Source: Prevotella sp. HUN102 (GTDB lineage Bacteria; Bacteroidota; Bacteroidia; Bacteroidales; Bacteroidaceae). Taken from it: 64,000 nt of DNA. Location: the NCBI RefSeq assembly GCF_000688375.1, contig NZ_JIAF01000004.1, forward strand, positions 434,001 through 498,000. Reading direction: 5' to 3'. Under the pieces are notes generated by a model. The model ran no database searches. It saw nothing but the letters and a program-made list of their open reading frames with translations, and was not told where the DNA came from. Positions 17,260 through 25,877 of this stretch are shown here, piece by piece; positions within the stretch are counted from its first letter, which is position 1, and each line of letters opens with the position of its first letter. A program made the position numbers and the translations under genes.

Positions 17260-17517
17260 ATGAAGAAGATGTGGATACATAGAATACTTCGCTTTGTTTC
17301 AAGCCTATTTACTTGGTTACTTCTCTTGCCGATACTCTTTTATCAGCGATTCATAACTCCCTTTACGCCGCCTTCGTGCCGTTTCACACCCACCTGCTCC
17401 GAGTATGCCCGGCAGGCTTTGAAGAAACACGGCCCGATCAAGGGACTGGCACTGGCCGTCTGGCGGATATTGAGATGCAATCCTTGGGGTGGAAGTGGGT
17501 ACGATCCCGTTCCGTAA
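17260..17517 (+). CDS. yidD: Membrane protein insertion efficiency factor YidD
   Basis: An 85-aa protein: one hydrophobic N-terminal segment ([20 protein letters not shown]) and the family signature with three Cys, [18 protein letters not shown] and [17 protein letters not shown]. YidD works at the inner membrane with YidC. The rnpA-yidD adjacency is conserved in most bacteria. The start at 17260 follows rnpA's stop closely; the frame is open further upstream but would run inside rnpA. Confidence 0.92.
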   Translation: MKKMWIHRILRFVSSLFTWLLLLPILFYQRFITPFTPPSCRFTPTCSEYARQALKKHGPIKGLALAVWRILRCNPWGGSGYDPVP

Positions 17518-17582
17518 GTTGTCCGAAAGACGCCCCTCACTATTAAATAGTAATTAGCCCGTTGTGGCTTAAAAATCATTCA

Positions 17583-18884
17583 ATGATGAAAAACTTTGTT
17601 GAAGAACTTCGTTGGCGCGGTATGGTAGCGCAGATAATGCCGGGTACGGAAGAATTTCTTATGAAAGGTATGGCATCGGCTTACCTCGGTACCGACCCGA
17701 CAGCCGATTCACTGCACATCGGACACCTTTGCGGTATTATGATGTTGCGCCATTTCCAGCAGTGTGGACACAAGCCTTATCTCCTTGTTGGTGGAGCTAC
17801 GGGTATGATCGGCGACCCTTCCGGCAAGAGTCAGGAGCGCAATCTCCTCGATGCCGACACGCTTTATCACAATCAGGAAGCCATCAAGAAGCAGGTGAGC
17901 AAGTTCCTCGACTTTGAAGGTACAGGGGAAAATAAAGCCGAACTGGTGAACAATTACGACTGGATGAAGGACTTTTCGTTCCTTGAATTTGCCCGTGTCG
18001 TAGGCAAGCACATTACCGTTAATTATATGATGGCGAAGGACAGCGTGAAGAAGCGTCTCAGTGGCGAATCCCGCGACGGTCTTTCATTCACGGAGTTCAC
18101 ATATCAGTTGCTCCAAGGCTACGATTTCCTTTACCAGTATGAGAAGTACGGCGTGAAGTTGCAGTTGGGCGGCAACGACCAGTGGGGTAATATGACCACC
18201 GGTACCGAGCTTATCCGCCGCACACTCGGCAACGAGGCTGACTCATATTGCCTCACTTGCCCATTGATAACAAAGGCCGACGGCACGAAGTTCGGCAAGA
18301 CGGAGGGTGGAAACATTTGGCTGGACCGCAACCGCACTACTCCTTACGTGTTCTATCAGTTCTGGCTGAACGTAAGCGATGCCGATGCTGAAAAGTATAT
18401 CAAGATTTTCACGTCTCTGGATAAGGAAACCATCGACAGTCTCATTGCCGAACACAATGTAGACCCTGCACGCCGTATCCTTCAGCGTCGTCTGGCAGAG
18501 GAAGTTACTCGTATGGTTCACTCTCAGGAAGACCTCGATATGGCCATTGCTGCCTCAAACATCCTCTTCGGAAAAGCTACGAAGGAAAACCTTCTCGAGC
18601 TTGACGAGCAGACATTCAACGATGTTTTCAAGGACGTGCCTCACTACGAAGTGTCTAAGGAACTTATCGGTCAGCCGGCAGTAGAGTTGTTCAATCAGGA
18701 AGGTATGCAGATTTTCCCAAGCAAGAGCGAGATGCGCAAGCTCGTAAAGGGCGGTGGCGTGTCGCTCAACAAGGAGAAGCTCGCTGCTTTCGATCAGGTA
18801 ATCACATCCGAAGACCTCATCGCCGGCAAGTATCTTCTCGTTCAGAAGGGCAAGAAGAACTACTTCCTCGTTACCGTGAAGTAA
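17583..18884 (+). CDS. tyrS: Tyrosine--tRNA ligase
   Basis: A 433-aa class I synthetase charging tRNA-Tyr. [13 protein letters not shown] carries the HIGH motif, [14 protein letters not shown] the Tyr/ATP pocket, [11 protein letters not shown] the specificity segment, and [14 protein letters not shown] the KMSKS-like loop. The C-terminal S4 RNA-binding domain ([17 protein letters not shown]) is present. The frame is open from 17562 but MMKNFVEEL at 17583 (or 17586) is the natural start. A terminator hairpin follows. Confidence 0.96.
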   Translation: MMKNFVEELRWRGMVAQIMPGTEEFLMKGMASAYLGTDPTADSLHIGHLCGIMMLRHFQQCGHKPYLLVGGATGMIGDPSGKSQERNLLDADTLYHNQEAIKKQVSKFLDFEGTGENKAELVNNYDWMKDFSFLEFARVVGKHITVNYMMAKDSVKKRLSGESRDGLSFTEFTYQLLQGYDFLYQYEKYGVKLQLGGNDQWGNMTTGTELIRRTLGNEADSYCLTCPLITKADGTKFGKTEGGNIWLDRNRTTPYVFYQFWLNVSDADAEKYIKIFTSLDKETIDSLIAEHNVDPARRILQRRLAEEVTRMVHSQEDLDMAIAASNILFGKATKENLLELDEQTFNDVFKDVPHYEVSKELIGQPAVELFNQEGMQIFPSKSEMRKLVKGGGVSLNKEKLAAFDQVITSEDLIAGKYLLVQKGKKNYFLVTVK

Positions 18885-18914
18885 AGAAAACGGTTCATAA
18901 CCTGACATTCAAGG

Positions 18915-18955
18915 AGTCGGCTTTCTGCAATAAGGAAAGCCGGCTTCTTGCTTTT
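18915..18955 (+). terminator. Terminator after tyrS
   Basis: AGTCGGCTTTC (18915-18925) pairs with GAAAGCCGGCT (18935-18945), followed by TCTTGCTTTT. Confidence 0.75.
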
Positions 18956-19036
18956 GCAGCGTATGGGTTTCGCAATAGGGAGTGATGAAAACGCAGCGTA
19001 TGCAAACTAACATTTTGCTAAAATATACATTAAAAA

Positions 19037-19068
19037 TTTGGTAAAACACCCAAAAAGCACTATCTTTG
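19037..19068 (+). promoter_or_regulatory. Promoter of tRNA-Gln
   Basis: TTTG (19037-19040), 20 nt, TATCTTTG (19061-19068); the tRNA starts ten bases later. Confidence 0.75.
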
Positions 19069-19077
19069 CAGCGCAAT

Positions 19078-19148
19078 TGTCCTATGGTGTAATGGTAGCA
19101 CTACAGTTTTTGGTTCTGTCAGTGGTGGTTCGAGTCCGCCTGGGACAA
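19078..19148 (+). tRNA. tRNA-Gln (anticodon TTG)
   Basis: Full cloverleaf: acceptor TGTCCTA/TGGGACA, D-arm with GTAATGGTAGC, anticodon loop TTTTGGT giving TTG, T-arm with GGTTCGAGTCC. CCA is not encoded. A T-T pair closes the anticodon stem. Confidence 0.93.
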
Positions 19149-19154
19149 CAGAAA

Positions 19155-19195
19155 TAGGGAATAAGCCGTTTGGTTTGTTCCCTGTTTTGTTTTAT
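19155..19195 (+). terminator. Terminator after tRNA-Gln
   Basis: AGGGAA (19156-19161) pairs with TTCCCT (19178-19183), followed by GTTTTGTTTTA. Confidence 0.65.
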
Positions 19196-19351
19196 TCCTG
19201 TTCCTCTTTTCCGATAAAAATATATCAAAGTAAAGTTATGGCAGCATAATATCTGTCTGGTAAGTTCTCAATAAAAGTGGAATGAATTTAGGTAGTTTCG
19301 CAAATATATAATGTCTTTTAAACTATTGAAAATCATTGGATAAATTTATGT

Positions 19352-19412
19352 ATTCCTATTCTTCGCAAAAATGGAAACCCACTTTTTATCCATTGGTTTT
19401 CAACTACTTACA
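19352..19412. repeat. Short CTTCGCAAG element with tail, copy 2
   Basis: CTTCGCAAA centred at 19365, then ATGGAAA, then ATTGGTTTTCAA beginning exactly 27 bp after the centre. The remaining spacer (19196-19576) has no gene. Confidence 0.6.
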
Positions 19413-19576
19413 AAACATCACTATACTTGAAAAGGAAGTCGTTTGAAGTTTGGGAAAGTATGCCTAATCTGAATTGCAATGCGCTCAAAATTAATATTTC
19501 TCTCATAATTTCCTCATTATTGTTTTCAGCAAAAAGTCAGGAAATCGTTCGGGAAATTCAGGTCATTTGATAAACG

Positions 19577-19614
19577 CTGAAGCCTCCTTTGCACCTTTGC
19601 AAAGGAGGCTTCAG
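19577..19614 (-). terminator. Strong hairpin after the glutaminyl cyclase gene
   Basis: Perfect 16-bp stem, left arm 19577-19592 and right arm 19599-19614, core AAGCCTCCTTTGC / GCAAAGGAGGCTT, six-base loop. It lies about 90 bases past the minus-strand stop at 19703. Confidence 0.7.
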
Positions 19615-19702
19615 CAGTTTATATACATTTCTTCCTCGGATAGCTTTCGTTTGCCCGACAGCCATAAGACCGGAGCTTGAAAGGCTTGAGGATGTGGGTT
19701 TC

Positions 19703-20710
19703 CTACAATGTGTACAATACTTGAATCACAGTCTGGCCTACGGCCTGAAGCGTATTCCTGTCGATGTGCTCCATCGTGTCGTTAATGGTGTGCCAAGTCG
19801 GGCCGAATGAAGAACCTCCGTAGCCCGGATAATAAGGAATGATATCAATAGTCTTGATCTTTGCATTCTCATTCAGGGGATAGTGGTCGTCGGTTACCAT
19901 TCCTCCTTCCTGATCTGGGAAATAGCTTCCGTATCCGGCAGCCTTAGATGCAGCCCAAACCCTGTCCACAATATCGGGTGCATATCTGTTGGAAAGCCCC
20001 TCCTTATAAAAGTTTGCGCCTTCGCCACCCACCATATCGAGAAGAATGCCGAACTCGGGATTGAAGCCGGCAGGCAGATTCTTCGAGAAATAGGCAGAGC
20101 CCAACGCCCAACTGTCGCCCGAATCCTGAACATTGGTTTCCCAAGTAGGTACACCCCAGTCCTCGGCATCGAAGCAAACAAAATCAACACCGATGTTCAG
20201 CGTAGAGTCTGCTTGTAAAAGGCGTGCAATCTCAATCATCACAGCCACGCCCGACGCACCGTCGTTGGCTGCCATTACGGGTTTCTTGTGGTTAGCGGAG
20301 TCCGGATCATTGTCTGCCCACGGACGACTGTCCCAGTGTGCACAGAGCATTATGCGACGCTGAGCCGACGGATTGGTGCTCGCAATAATGTTTGTAGACT
20401 TCAGTATTGTGCCGTCGTAGCCTTTCAGGTCGGCTTTCTGCGTCTGCACTTCGCAGCCATATTGCTTGAACTTGCCGATAATCCATTCCCCACACTTCTC
20501 GTGTGCGTCGGAATTCATCGTGCGTGGCCCAAATTCGCACTGCGCAGCCGTATAGGCATAGGCTGAATCGGGGTTGAACTTAGGTCCTACGGGTTCTGCC
20601 TCGGTGGTTGTTTCCGTTGCAGTTGTATTATTCTTCTGCCCATTGCAGCCGGATGCAAAAACCGTCAGCGCGATGAGTGCTGTAAGATTTAAAAGAAATT
20701 TTGCTTTCAT
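19703..20710 (-). CDS. Glutaminyl-peptide cyclotransferase-like M28 lipoprotein
   Basis: A 335-residue zinc enzyme of the M28 fold with a lipoprotein signal (ALTVFASGC). It carries the glutaminyl cyclase pattern: LCAHWDSRPWAD, the metal Asp in AANDGASG, the acidic pair in VCFDAEDWG, and the metal His in TWHTINDTMEHID. Glutaminyl cyclases turn N-terminal Gln into pyroglutamate; related enzymes occur in Porphyromonas and Prevotella. This fits the window, where several exported proteins have signal peptides ending Ala-Gln. An aminopeptidase role cannot be fully excluded. The frame extends upstream to 20752, but MKAKFLLNL at 20710 gives a proper signal peptide. Confidence 0.83.
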   Translation of the reverse strand: MKAKFLLNLTALIALTVFASGCNGQKNNTTATETTTEAEPVGPKFNPDSAYAYTAAQCEFGPRTMNSDAHEKCGEWIIGKFKQYGCEVQTQKADLKGYDGTILKSTNIIASTNPSAQRRIMLCAHWDSRPWADNDPDSANHKKPVMAANDGASGVAVMIEIARLLQADSTLNIGVDFVCFDAEDWGVPTWETNVQDSGDSWALGSAYFSKNLPAGFNPEFGILLDMVGGEGANFYKEGLSNRYAPDIVDRVWAASKAAGYGSYFPDQEGGMVTDDHYPLNENAKIKTIDIIPYYPGYGGSSFGPTWHTINDTMEHIDRNTLQAVGQTVIQVLYTL

Positions 20711-20775
20711 ATTGTGTTTGTTTGCTTTCATTGAAAGGACTGTGGAGGACAAGGCTCAGACCATTGCGTGCCTTT

Positions 20776-22647
20776 TTACTTTTTTCTGGCAGCCGCCTGT
20801 ACCTGCGCCATCACGCGCAACCAGTTTCCTCCCCATATTTTCTCGATGTCCCGTTCATTGTACTTGCGACGGAGGAGATGCAGCGTGAAGTTGATCATCT
20901 CGCTCGCATCTGCCATTCCTCGCACAGTACCGTCTCCGTCGAAATCAGTTCCCACGCCAACGTGGTCGATTCCCATCACATTGATGGCGTGTTCGAGATG
21001 CGAAAGGGCATCGATGATAGTGGCTTCGCGTCCCTTTGCAAGGAATCCCTGATAGAGCGTAATGTGGGCTACGCCACCTTTCTTCGCCAATGCGCGCATC
21101 TGATCGTCGGTAAGATTGCGGGGAACATCGCAGAGTGCCTTGCTGTTGGAATGACTGCACACAATCGGTTGTGAGCTGATTTCGAGCGCATCATAGAAAC
21201 TCTTCTCCCCTCCGTGGCTCAAGTCCACCATAATGCCGTTACGGTTCATCTCCTGAATCACTTCGATGCCGAACTTGCTGACACCTCCGTGCAGACTGCT
21301 TCCGCGAGCAGAGTCGCAAATATCATTGTCGCCGTTGTGGCAAAGCGTGATATAGGTAACGCCACGCTGCGCAAAATGCTTCACGTTTTCCAGTCGGTGC
21401 TCGAGCGCAAGGCCGTTCTCGATGGCAAACATTATGCTTCGGCGACCCTTCCGCTTGTCTTCGTAGAGGTCGTTGGGCGTGCGCGCGATGCTGAGATAGC
21501 GGCTGTTGTCTCTGACAATCTGTTCAATCTTGTCGAAAATAAGATTGGTGTAGCTCGCCGGCGTAAGATTGTCGAGCACTTCGGCGAGTTCGGGATTGAA
21601 TTTCTTCAATCCTTCCACGTCGATTTTAGAAGAGAAGGATTCGCCGATACGGGGCTGGGGCAGATAGGCAGCCATCGTTACGGCGTCCTGACGGCCTTCT
21701 GCCATCTTGTGGAGGTCGTAAAGGATGCGCGAATCACGCTTGCCGAAATCCACACCTTGCGGGAAAAACATCGGAGTGTCGCAATGCGTGTCGAGCGTGA
21801 GTATGCGCTGGTGCAGCTTCTTGGCAATGCTGAAATTGCCTGCCTGCACCACGAGCCACCTGAAGAGCTTCTGTCCCTCTTCCTCCATCCATTCGGGATG
21901 CCACTGCACACCCATTATCGGCTTGTATTCGGAGCTTTCCATCGCCTCGATAACTCCATCGGGAGCAGTAGCCGTAACGCGGAAATGCCTGCCCGGTTCG
22001 CTTACTGCCTGATGATGGAAGGAGTTTACGTAGATTTTTTCAGCCTTATAGATATTCCTCAGAATGGAATTTGGCACGATGCTGACGCTGTGCGTAGGCT
22101 CATTGAAGGGTGCATCCTGCGAATGCTTAATGGATGCTGCGTGAAAAGAGGTAACGCTCTTCGCCTTGGAGAGTTTCTTCTCGATGGTTTCTTCCACCTT
22201 GATATATTCCTCCTGATAGATATCCTGCTGCACCTTCCCCTTCAAAGCCATTGCCAGCGTCTGCATACCGCGGCAGATACCGAGCATAGGAATCTGCCGA
22301 TTGAACGCCAGTTGCGTGATGAGCAGCTCGGGAAGGTCGCGCTTTGAATTGATGCCGTGCAGATTCTTCAGCGGCTCTTCGCCGGCCCAAAGCGGATTGA
22401 AGTCGGCTCCACCTGTAAGAATGAGTCCGTCCAAGTGTTCGAGCGTATTGACAATAACGTCTTTGTCTGCCACCGGTGGAATAAGCACGGGCGTTCCACC
22501 GGCAGCCACCACCTGCTTGTAGTAAACTTCGCGCAGCGTAGCGTCCTGTTCGGAGAAGTTCGTCGTGATACCGATAACCGGCTGTCGGTTGCCTTCGGGA
22601 TAGGTCGCATAGATTTCGTTCAGATGCGACTGTAAATCGTATGTCAT
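20776..22647 (-). CDS. Fusion of a class I glutamine amidotransferase-like hydrolase and a membrane-dipeptidase (M19) domain
   Basis: A 623-aa two-domain enzyme. Residues about 20-275 are a gamma-glutamyl-gamma-aminobutyrate hydrolase (PuuD)-like domain with an intact triad: Cys125 in GICRGMQ and His250/Glu252 in QWHPEW. Residues about 285-615 are a renal-dipeptidase/M19 metallopeptidase with DTHCDTP, DLSHGG, IVCSHSN and GVGTDFDGDG, the metal and substrate ligands. The pairing suggests successive cleavage of a gamma-glutamyl bond and a dipeptide, for example from glutathione-like or murein peptides; this is inference. No signal peptide, so cytosolic. It lies between the glutaminyl cyclase gene and an Lrp-type regulator. 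Confidence 0.88.
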   Translation of the reverse strand: MTYDLQSHLNEIYATYPEGNRQPVIGITTNFSEQDATLREVYYKQVVAAGGTPVLIPPVADKDVIVNTLEHLDGLILTGGADFNPLWAGEEPLKNLHGINSKRDLPELLITQLAFNRQIPMLGICRGMQTLAMALKGKVQQDIYQEEYIKVEETIEKKLSKAKSVTSFHAASIKHSQDAPFNEPTHSVSIVPNSILRNIYKAEKIYVNSFHHQAVSEPGRHFRVTATAPDGVIEAMESSEYKPIMGVQWHPEWMEEEGQKLFRWLVVQAGNFSIAKKLHQRILTLDTHCDTPMFFPQGVDFGKRDSRILYDLHKMAEGRQDAVTMAAYLPQPRIGESFSSKIDVEGLKKFNPELAEVLDNLTPASYTNLIFDKIEQIVRDNSRYLSIARTPNDLYEDKRKGRRSIMFAIENGLALEHRLENVKHFAQRGVTYITLCHNGDNDICDSARGSSLHGGVSKFGIEVIQEMNRNGIMVDLSHGGEKSFYDALEISSQPIVCSHSNSKALCDVPRNLTDDQMRALAKKGGVAHITLYQGFLAKGREATIIDALSHLEHAINVMGIDHVGVGTDFDGDGTVRGMADASEMINFTLHLLRRKYNERDIEKIWGGNWLRVMAQVQAAARKK

Positions 22648-22698
22648 TTTCTATTGTTTTTGAGCAGACTTGCCAACTCATCCACTCTCCATCGCCGG

Positions 22699-23169
22699 TT
22701 ATTTCTCCACGTTTGAAACGATAGGAATCTCACGCTTTATGCTCTGTTCGAGCGAAATGAGCGTCTCCGTGGACACCACTCCGGGAATAGTTTGCAGTTT
22801 GTTGTTGAGCAGGTCGTAGAGTTGTTCGTTATCCTTTGCATATAGCTTCACGAGCATCGTGTAAGGACCTGTTGTGAAATGGCATTCGATTATTTCGGGT
22901 ATGATGTTCAGTTTCTCCACCACGTCCTTGTACATAGAGCCTCGCTCGAGGTTCAAGCCAACGTAGGTGCAAGTGGTATAACCCAGACTCTTGGGATTAA
23001 CGTCGAAGCCGCTGCCTGTGATTACGCCGTTTTCGATGAGATGCTGCACGCGCTGATGAATGGCGGCGCGCGATACGCCACACTCGGCAGCAACATCCTT
23101 GAAAGGAATACGGGCGTTCTGCGACAGAATACCAAGTATCTTCTTGTCTAATTTATCTATCTTATCCAT
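22699..23169 (-). CDS. Lrp/AsnC-family transcriptional regulator
   Basis: A 156-aa regulator: N-terminal helix-turn-helix (LDKKILGILSQNARIPFKDVAAECGVSRAAIHQRVQHL) followed by the RAM/ActD ligand domain (TTCTYVGLNLERG.. ECHFTTGPYTMLVKLYAKD). Such proteins form octamers that sense amino acids. It stands 51 bp upstream of the amidotransferase-dipeptidase gene on the same strand and may control it, since that enzyme would release amino acids; the ligand is unknown. Confidence 0.93.
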   Translation of the reverse strand: MDKIDKLDKKILGILSQNARIPFKDVAAECGVSRAAIHQRVQHLIENGVITGSGFDVNPKSLGYTTCTYVGLNLERGSMYKDVVEKLNIIPEIIECHFTTGPYTMLVKLYAKDNEQLYDLLNNKLQTIPGVVSTETLISLEQSIKREIPIVSNVEK

Positions 23170-23348
23170 TTATAATTAGGTTTTGTCTTGCTTAGAGGCA
23201 AGTTAGTTATTTGTTTACAATGTGAAAGCAAAATTAGGCATTATAAATGAAATAAGCAACTATTGGGCATAAAAAAAGTGTCCATTGGGTGCATTTTGTT
23301 TAAAAATTGCTCTACGGCATTGTTTTCTATGCCCGGAAGCGATTCAGT

Positions 23349-23765
23349 TTTGTAAAATTCGTTTACCAAAAAACGCACATTTTTTTTCTTCAATTTAGAA
23401 ATCACAGGCGCATAATTGGACGATTGGCACGCAGTTTTCGGAGCTTTTCGGTGCAAGTGTGCGAAGCGTGAAATGCAGGTGTGCGAAGATTGCATTGCGT
23501 TTCTGCGAAGATTGCAAATCGCTTTTCGCAGCAATGCAAGAGAAATCTGCGACAAGCAGCACGAAGAAAAGGTTGTTATTTCGGATTAATTGTCCTATTC
23601 GGGAATCAACTCGCTGTTCTTTTATGCACATATATCAGCAAAATAAGTATATCCTGCTGATATATAAACATTTATACTTGCACAAGAATTACGGCCGTAT
23701 TTGAAAAATAAAAATATTCTTTCCGAAATAATCGAATTATGGAGAGCCTTTTGTAAATATTATTC
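23349..23765. repeat. Long phased-palindrome element, copy 2
   Basis: Bounded by TTTGTAAA at 23349 and 23750. Sites TGTGCGAAG, TGTGCGAAG, TCTGCGAAG and a weaker TTTCGCAGC are centred at 23462, 23484, 23506 and 23528: 22 bp apart, the first 113 bp from the left end, as in copy 1. No gene in 23170-23853. Confidence 0.75.
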
Positions 23766-23853
23766 AGACAAAAAGGCTGCCGCCGAGGGAATAAGTGGGC
23801 AAGGAGACAAGCCAACAGGGAGACAAGGGAACAGGGGAAATGCCCCCTGAAAC

Positions 23854-25842
23854 CTACTTTGCCTCGAGCTTGTCGTTTACCATTCTGTACATATACTGAT
23901 GAATAATCGCCTTGATTTCCTTTTCCATCTGCGCCTGTTCAGGCACTTTGTCCACAAGATTATGCTCCATCAGCAGGTCGGAGAGCTTGTAGATGCCCGT
24001 AACCTTGGTGCCGTCGAACTGCAATGTGTAGCCGTTCTTGGTGTATTGATAGACGCCGTTGATGTAGTTGAGGGCGTAAGTGTCCTGTGCCTGTGTGCGA
24101 AGCAGGTCGCAACCGAAGGAGAGATACGGCTTGTCGTAGCCGAGGATGCCCATTACCGTGGGGAGAATGTCTATCTGCTGTGCGATGCCCTTGCGCATTC
24201 CGGGCTGTATCTGCCCCGAAGGATCATAGATAATGAAGGGTGCCGAAAACTCTCCTATGTCGGTTTTGTACTGCTGGTGGCTGCTCTGGTTCGTATGGTC
24301 GCTCACAAGGAAGAACACTGTGTTCTTGAACCACGGCTGCTTTGCCGCCGATTCAAAGAACTTTCCGATTGCCATATCCGTGTACTGGATGCATTTATGA
24401 ATAGGAAGGCTGCCGCCTTTGTAAGTATCCTTGTACTGTTCGGGCACAACAAAGGGATGATGGCTCGACACCGTGAAGACGGCTGTCATAAAAGGCTGCT
24501 TCATTTCGCCCATCTTCGTGCAGTAGTATTGCAGGAAAGGCTCGTCCCAGATGCCCCAGTTGCCGTCGAAATCCTTGTCGCCTCCGAAACGCTTGTCGGC
24601 ACTGTAATCCTGTCTGCCGTAATAATCTCGGAAACCTATCTTGTTGGCGAAAGCCAGAAACCCCATCGAGCCTCGGTTGGCACCGTGGAAAAAGGCCGTC
24701 TGATAGCCCCATCGGGCGAGATAGCCGGGTATTCCCGTGTATTCGTTCATCGACGACGGCGTGAGCACAAAAGGCTCTATGAACATCGGAATACTGGAAA
24801 GCACGGACGGCATACCGTCTATACTCTTGTGTCCGTTGGCATAGGAATATTCAAATACGCAGCTCTTCGCGATGAGCTTGTCCACGTTGGGCGTATAGCC
24901 TTTGTATTTTCCTCCTTCCAACTGCCTGTTGAACGCACCGATGTATTCGCGTCCGAAGCTCTCGACGATGAGGATTACTATGTTCTTCTTGTTGGGGACA
25001 GAGCCTGCCAAGGGCTGTTTTATAGGATTGAAAACTTTTGCCGATTCTTCTATTGACGAATAGTAATCGGGCACTTTGAACACGCTCTTTCCGATGGTTC
25101 GCATCAGGGCAAAGGGAGTGTTGAGTACGAGGGCGCACTCCACGGGTCGGTTTACGTATTCATTGGCATTGTTGATAGTGATCGGACGCACGCCACTCTG
25201 CAATCCACCACGTGCTCCGCCCACGCAGAAGACTACTGCGAGTGCCAAGGCTGCGAAGTTGATGCCGGCAAACTGCCACCGACGGCGTGCGGTATTGAAG
25301 TCGAAGAGCGTTGTCTTAGGCATCTTGTAGAGCTTATACATCGCCCACGTGAGGACAATGAAGAGAAGAACGAGATACCAATGGTTCAGAAATTCGGTTC
25401 CGATGATGCCTGCAATGTTGTTTTCATTGCCAAATTCACGGAAAACGCTCGTCGTGGTGCGTCGCAAAGTGAAGGGGAAATAAACCGAATCGGCGAGATT
25501 CAAGGCGAGGCAAAGGCTGTTTGCCACAACGAAAATCCATCGGCAAACCTTATGATACGCCTTTGTTTCCTTCATCCATAACGGCAGGAGCATCAGGAGA
25601 ATGTAAAGCGCATTGCTGTAAACGATGGCTGTGGTGTCGAACTTCAGTCCTCCACCGAACATCCGCAGCAGATGTGCGAACGAAAGTCCCTCCGAAAAGG
25701 CACTGTAATTCTCAAACAGATAGGCCAGTCGGGCGATAAAATAAACAAAATAAGCCAGTATCAGATTGATAATCAATGCTGATACTGGCTTCAGTGATAC
25801 GTTGAAAATATTCTTTCTATCAGAAAATCTCATCATTTTCAT
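23854..25842 (-). CDS. LtaS/MdoB-type membrane sulfatase-family phosphotransferase
   Basis: A 662-aa protein with about five N-terminal membrane segments (LIINLILAYFVYFIARLAYL, ALYILLMLLPLWM, LVLLFIVLTWAMYKLY and others) and a C-terminal alkaline-phosphatase-superfamily domain: NIVILIVESFGREYIG, the nucleophile region ANGHKSIDGMPSVLSS with Ser340, GYQTAFFHGANRG, FLVSDHTNQS with metal ligands. Such enzymes move phosphoglycerol, phosphoethanolamine or similar head groups onto glycans or lipid A on the outer face of the inner membrane. Which one is not readable. It directly follows the MsbA-like exporter gene, suggesting a shared role in envelope lipids. A TTG at 25875 is a less likely start. 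Confidence 0.87.
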   Translation of the reverse strand: MKMMRFSDRKNIFNVSLKPVSALIINLILAYFVYFIARLAYLFENYSAFSEGLSFAHLLRMFGGGLKFDTTAIVYSNALYILLMLLPLWMKETKAYHKVCRWIFVVANSLCLALNLADSVYFPFTLRRTTTSVFREFGNENNIAGIIGTEFLNHWYLVLLFIVLTWAMYKLYKMPKTTLFDFNTARRRWQFAGINFAALALAVVFCVGGARGGLQSGVRPITINNANEYVNRPVECALVLNTPFALMRTIGKSVFKVPDYYSSIEESAKVFNPIKQPLAGSVPNKKNIVILIVESFGREYIGAFNRQLEGGKYKGYTPNVDKLIAKSCVFEYSYANGHKSIDGMPSVLSSIPMFIEPFVLTPSSMNEYTGIPGYLARWGYQTAFFHGANRGSMGFLAFANKIGFRDYYGRQDYSADKRFGGDKDFDGNWGIWDEPFLQYYCTKMGEMKQPFMTAVFTVSSHHPFVVPEQYKDTYKGGSLPIHKCIQYTDMAIGKFFESAAKQPWFKNTVFFLVSDHTNQSSHQQYKTDIGEFSAPFIIYDPSGQIQPGMRKGIAQQIDILPTVMGILGYDKPYLSFGCDLLRTQAQDTYALNYINGVYQYTKNGYTLQFDGTKVTGIYKLSDLLMEHNLVDKVPEQAQMEKEIKAIIHQYMYRMVNDKLEAK

Positions 25843-25877
25843 AGGTCTTTTCGTGAATATTAATTTAGCAAACAAGA

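Noticed and set aside
19589..19810. 73-aa plus-strand frame after the hairpin
   Set aside because: It begins in the terminator stem and overlaps the 3' end of the glutaminyl cyclase gene in the opposite sense.
21214..22347. 377-aa plus-strand frame opposite the amidotransferase-dipeptidase gene
   Set aside because: Shadow of a real gene: the minus strand has two full sets of catalytic motifs; the plus frame has none.
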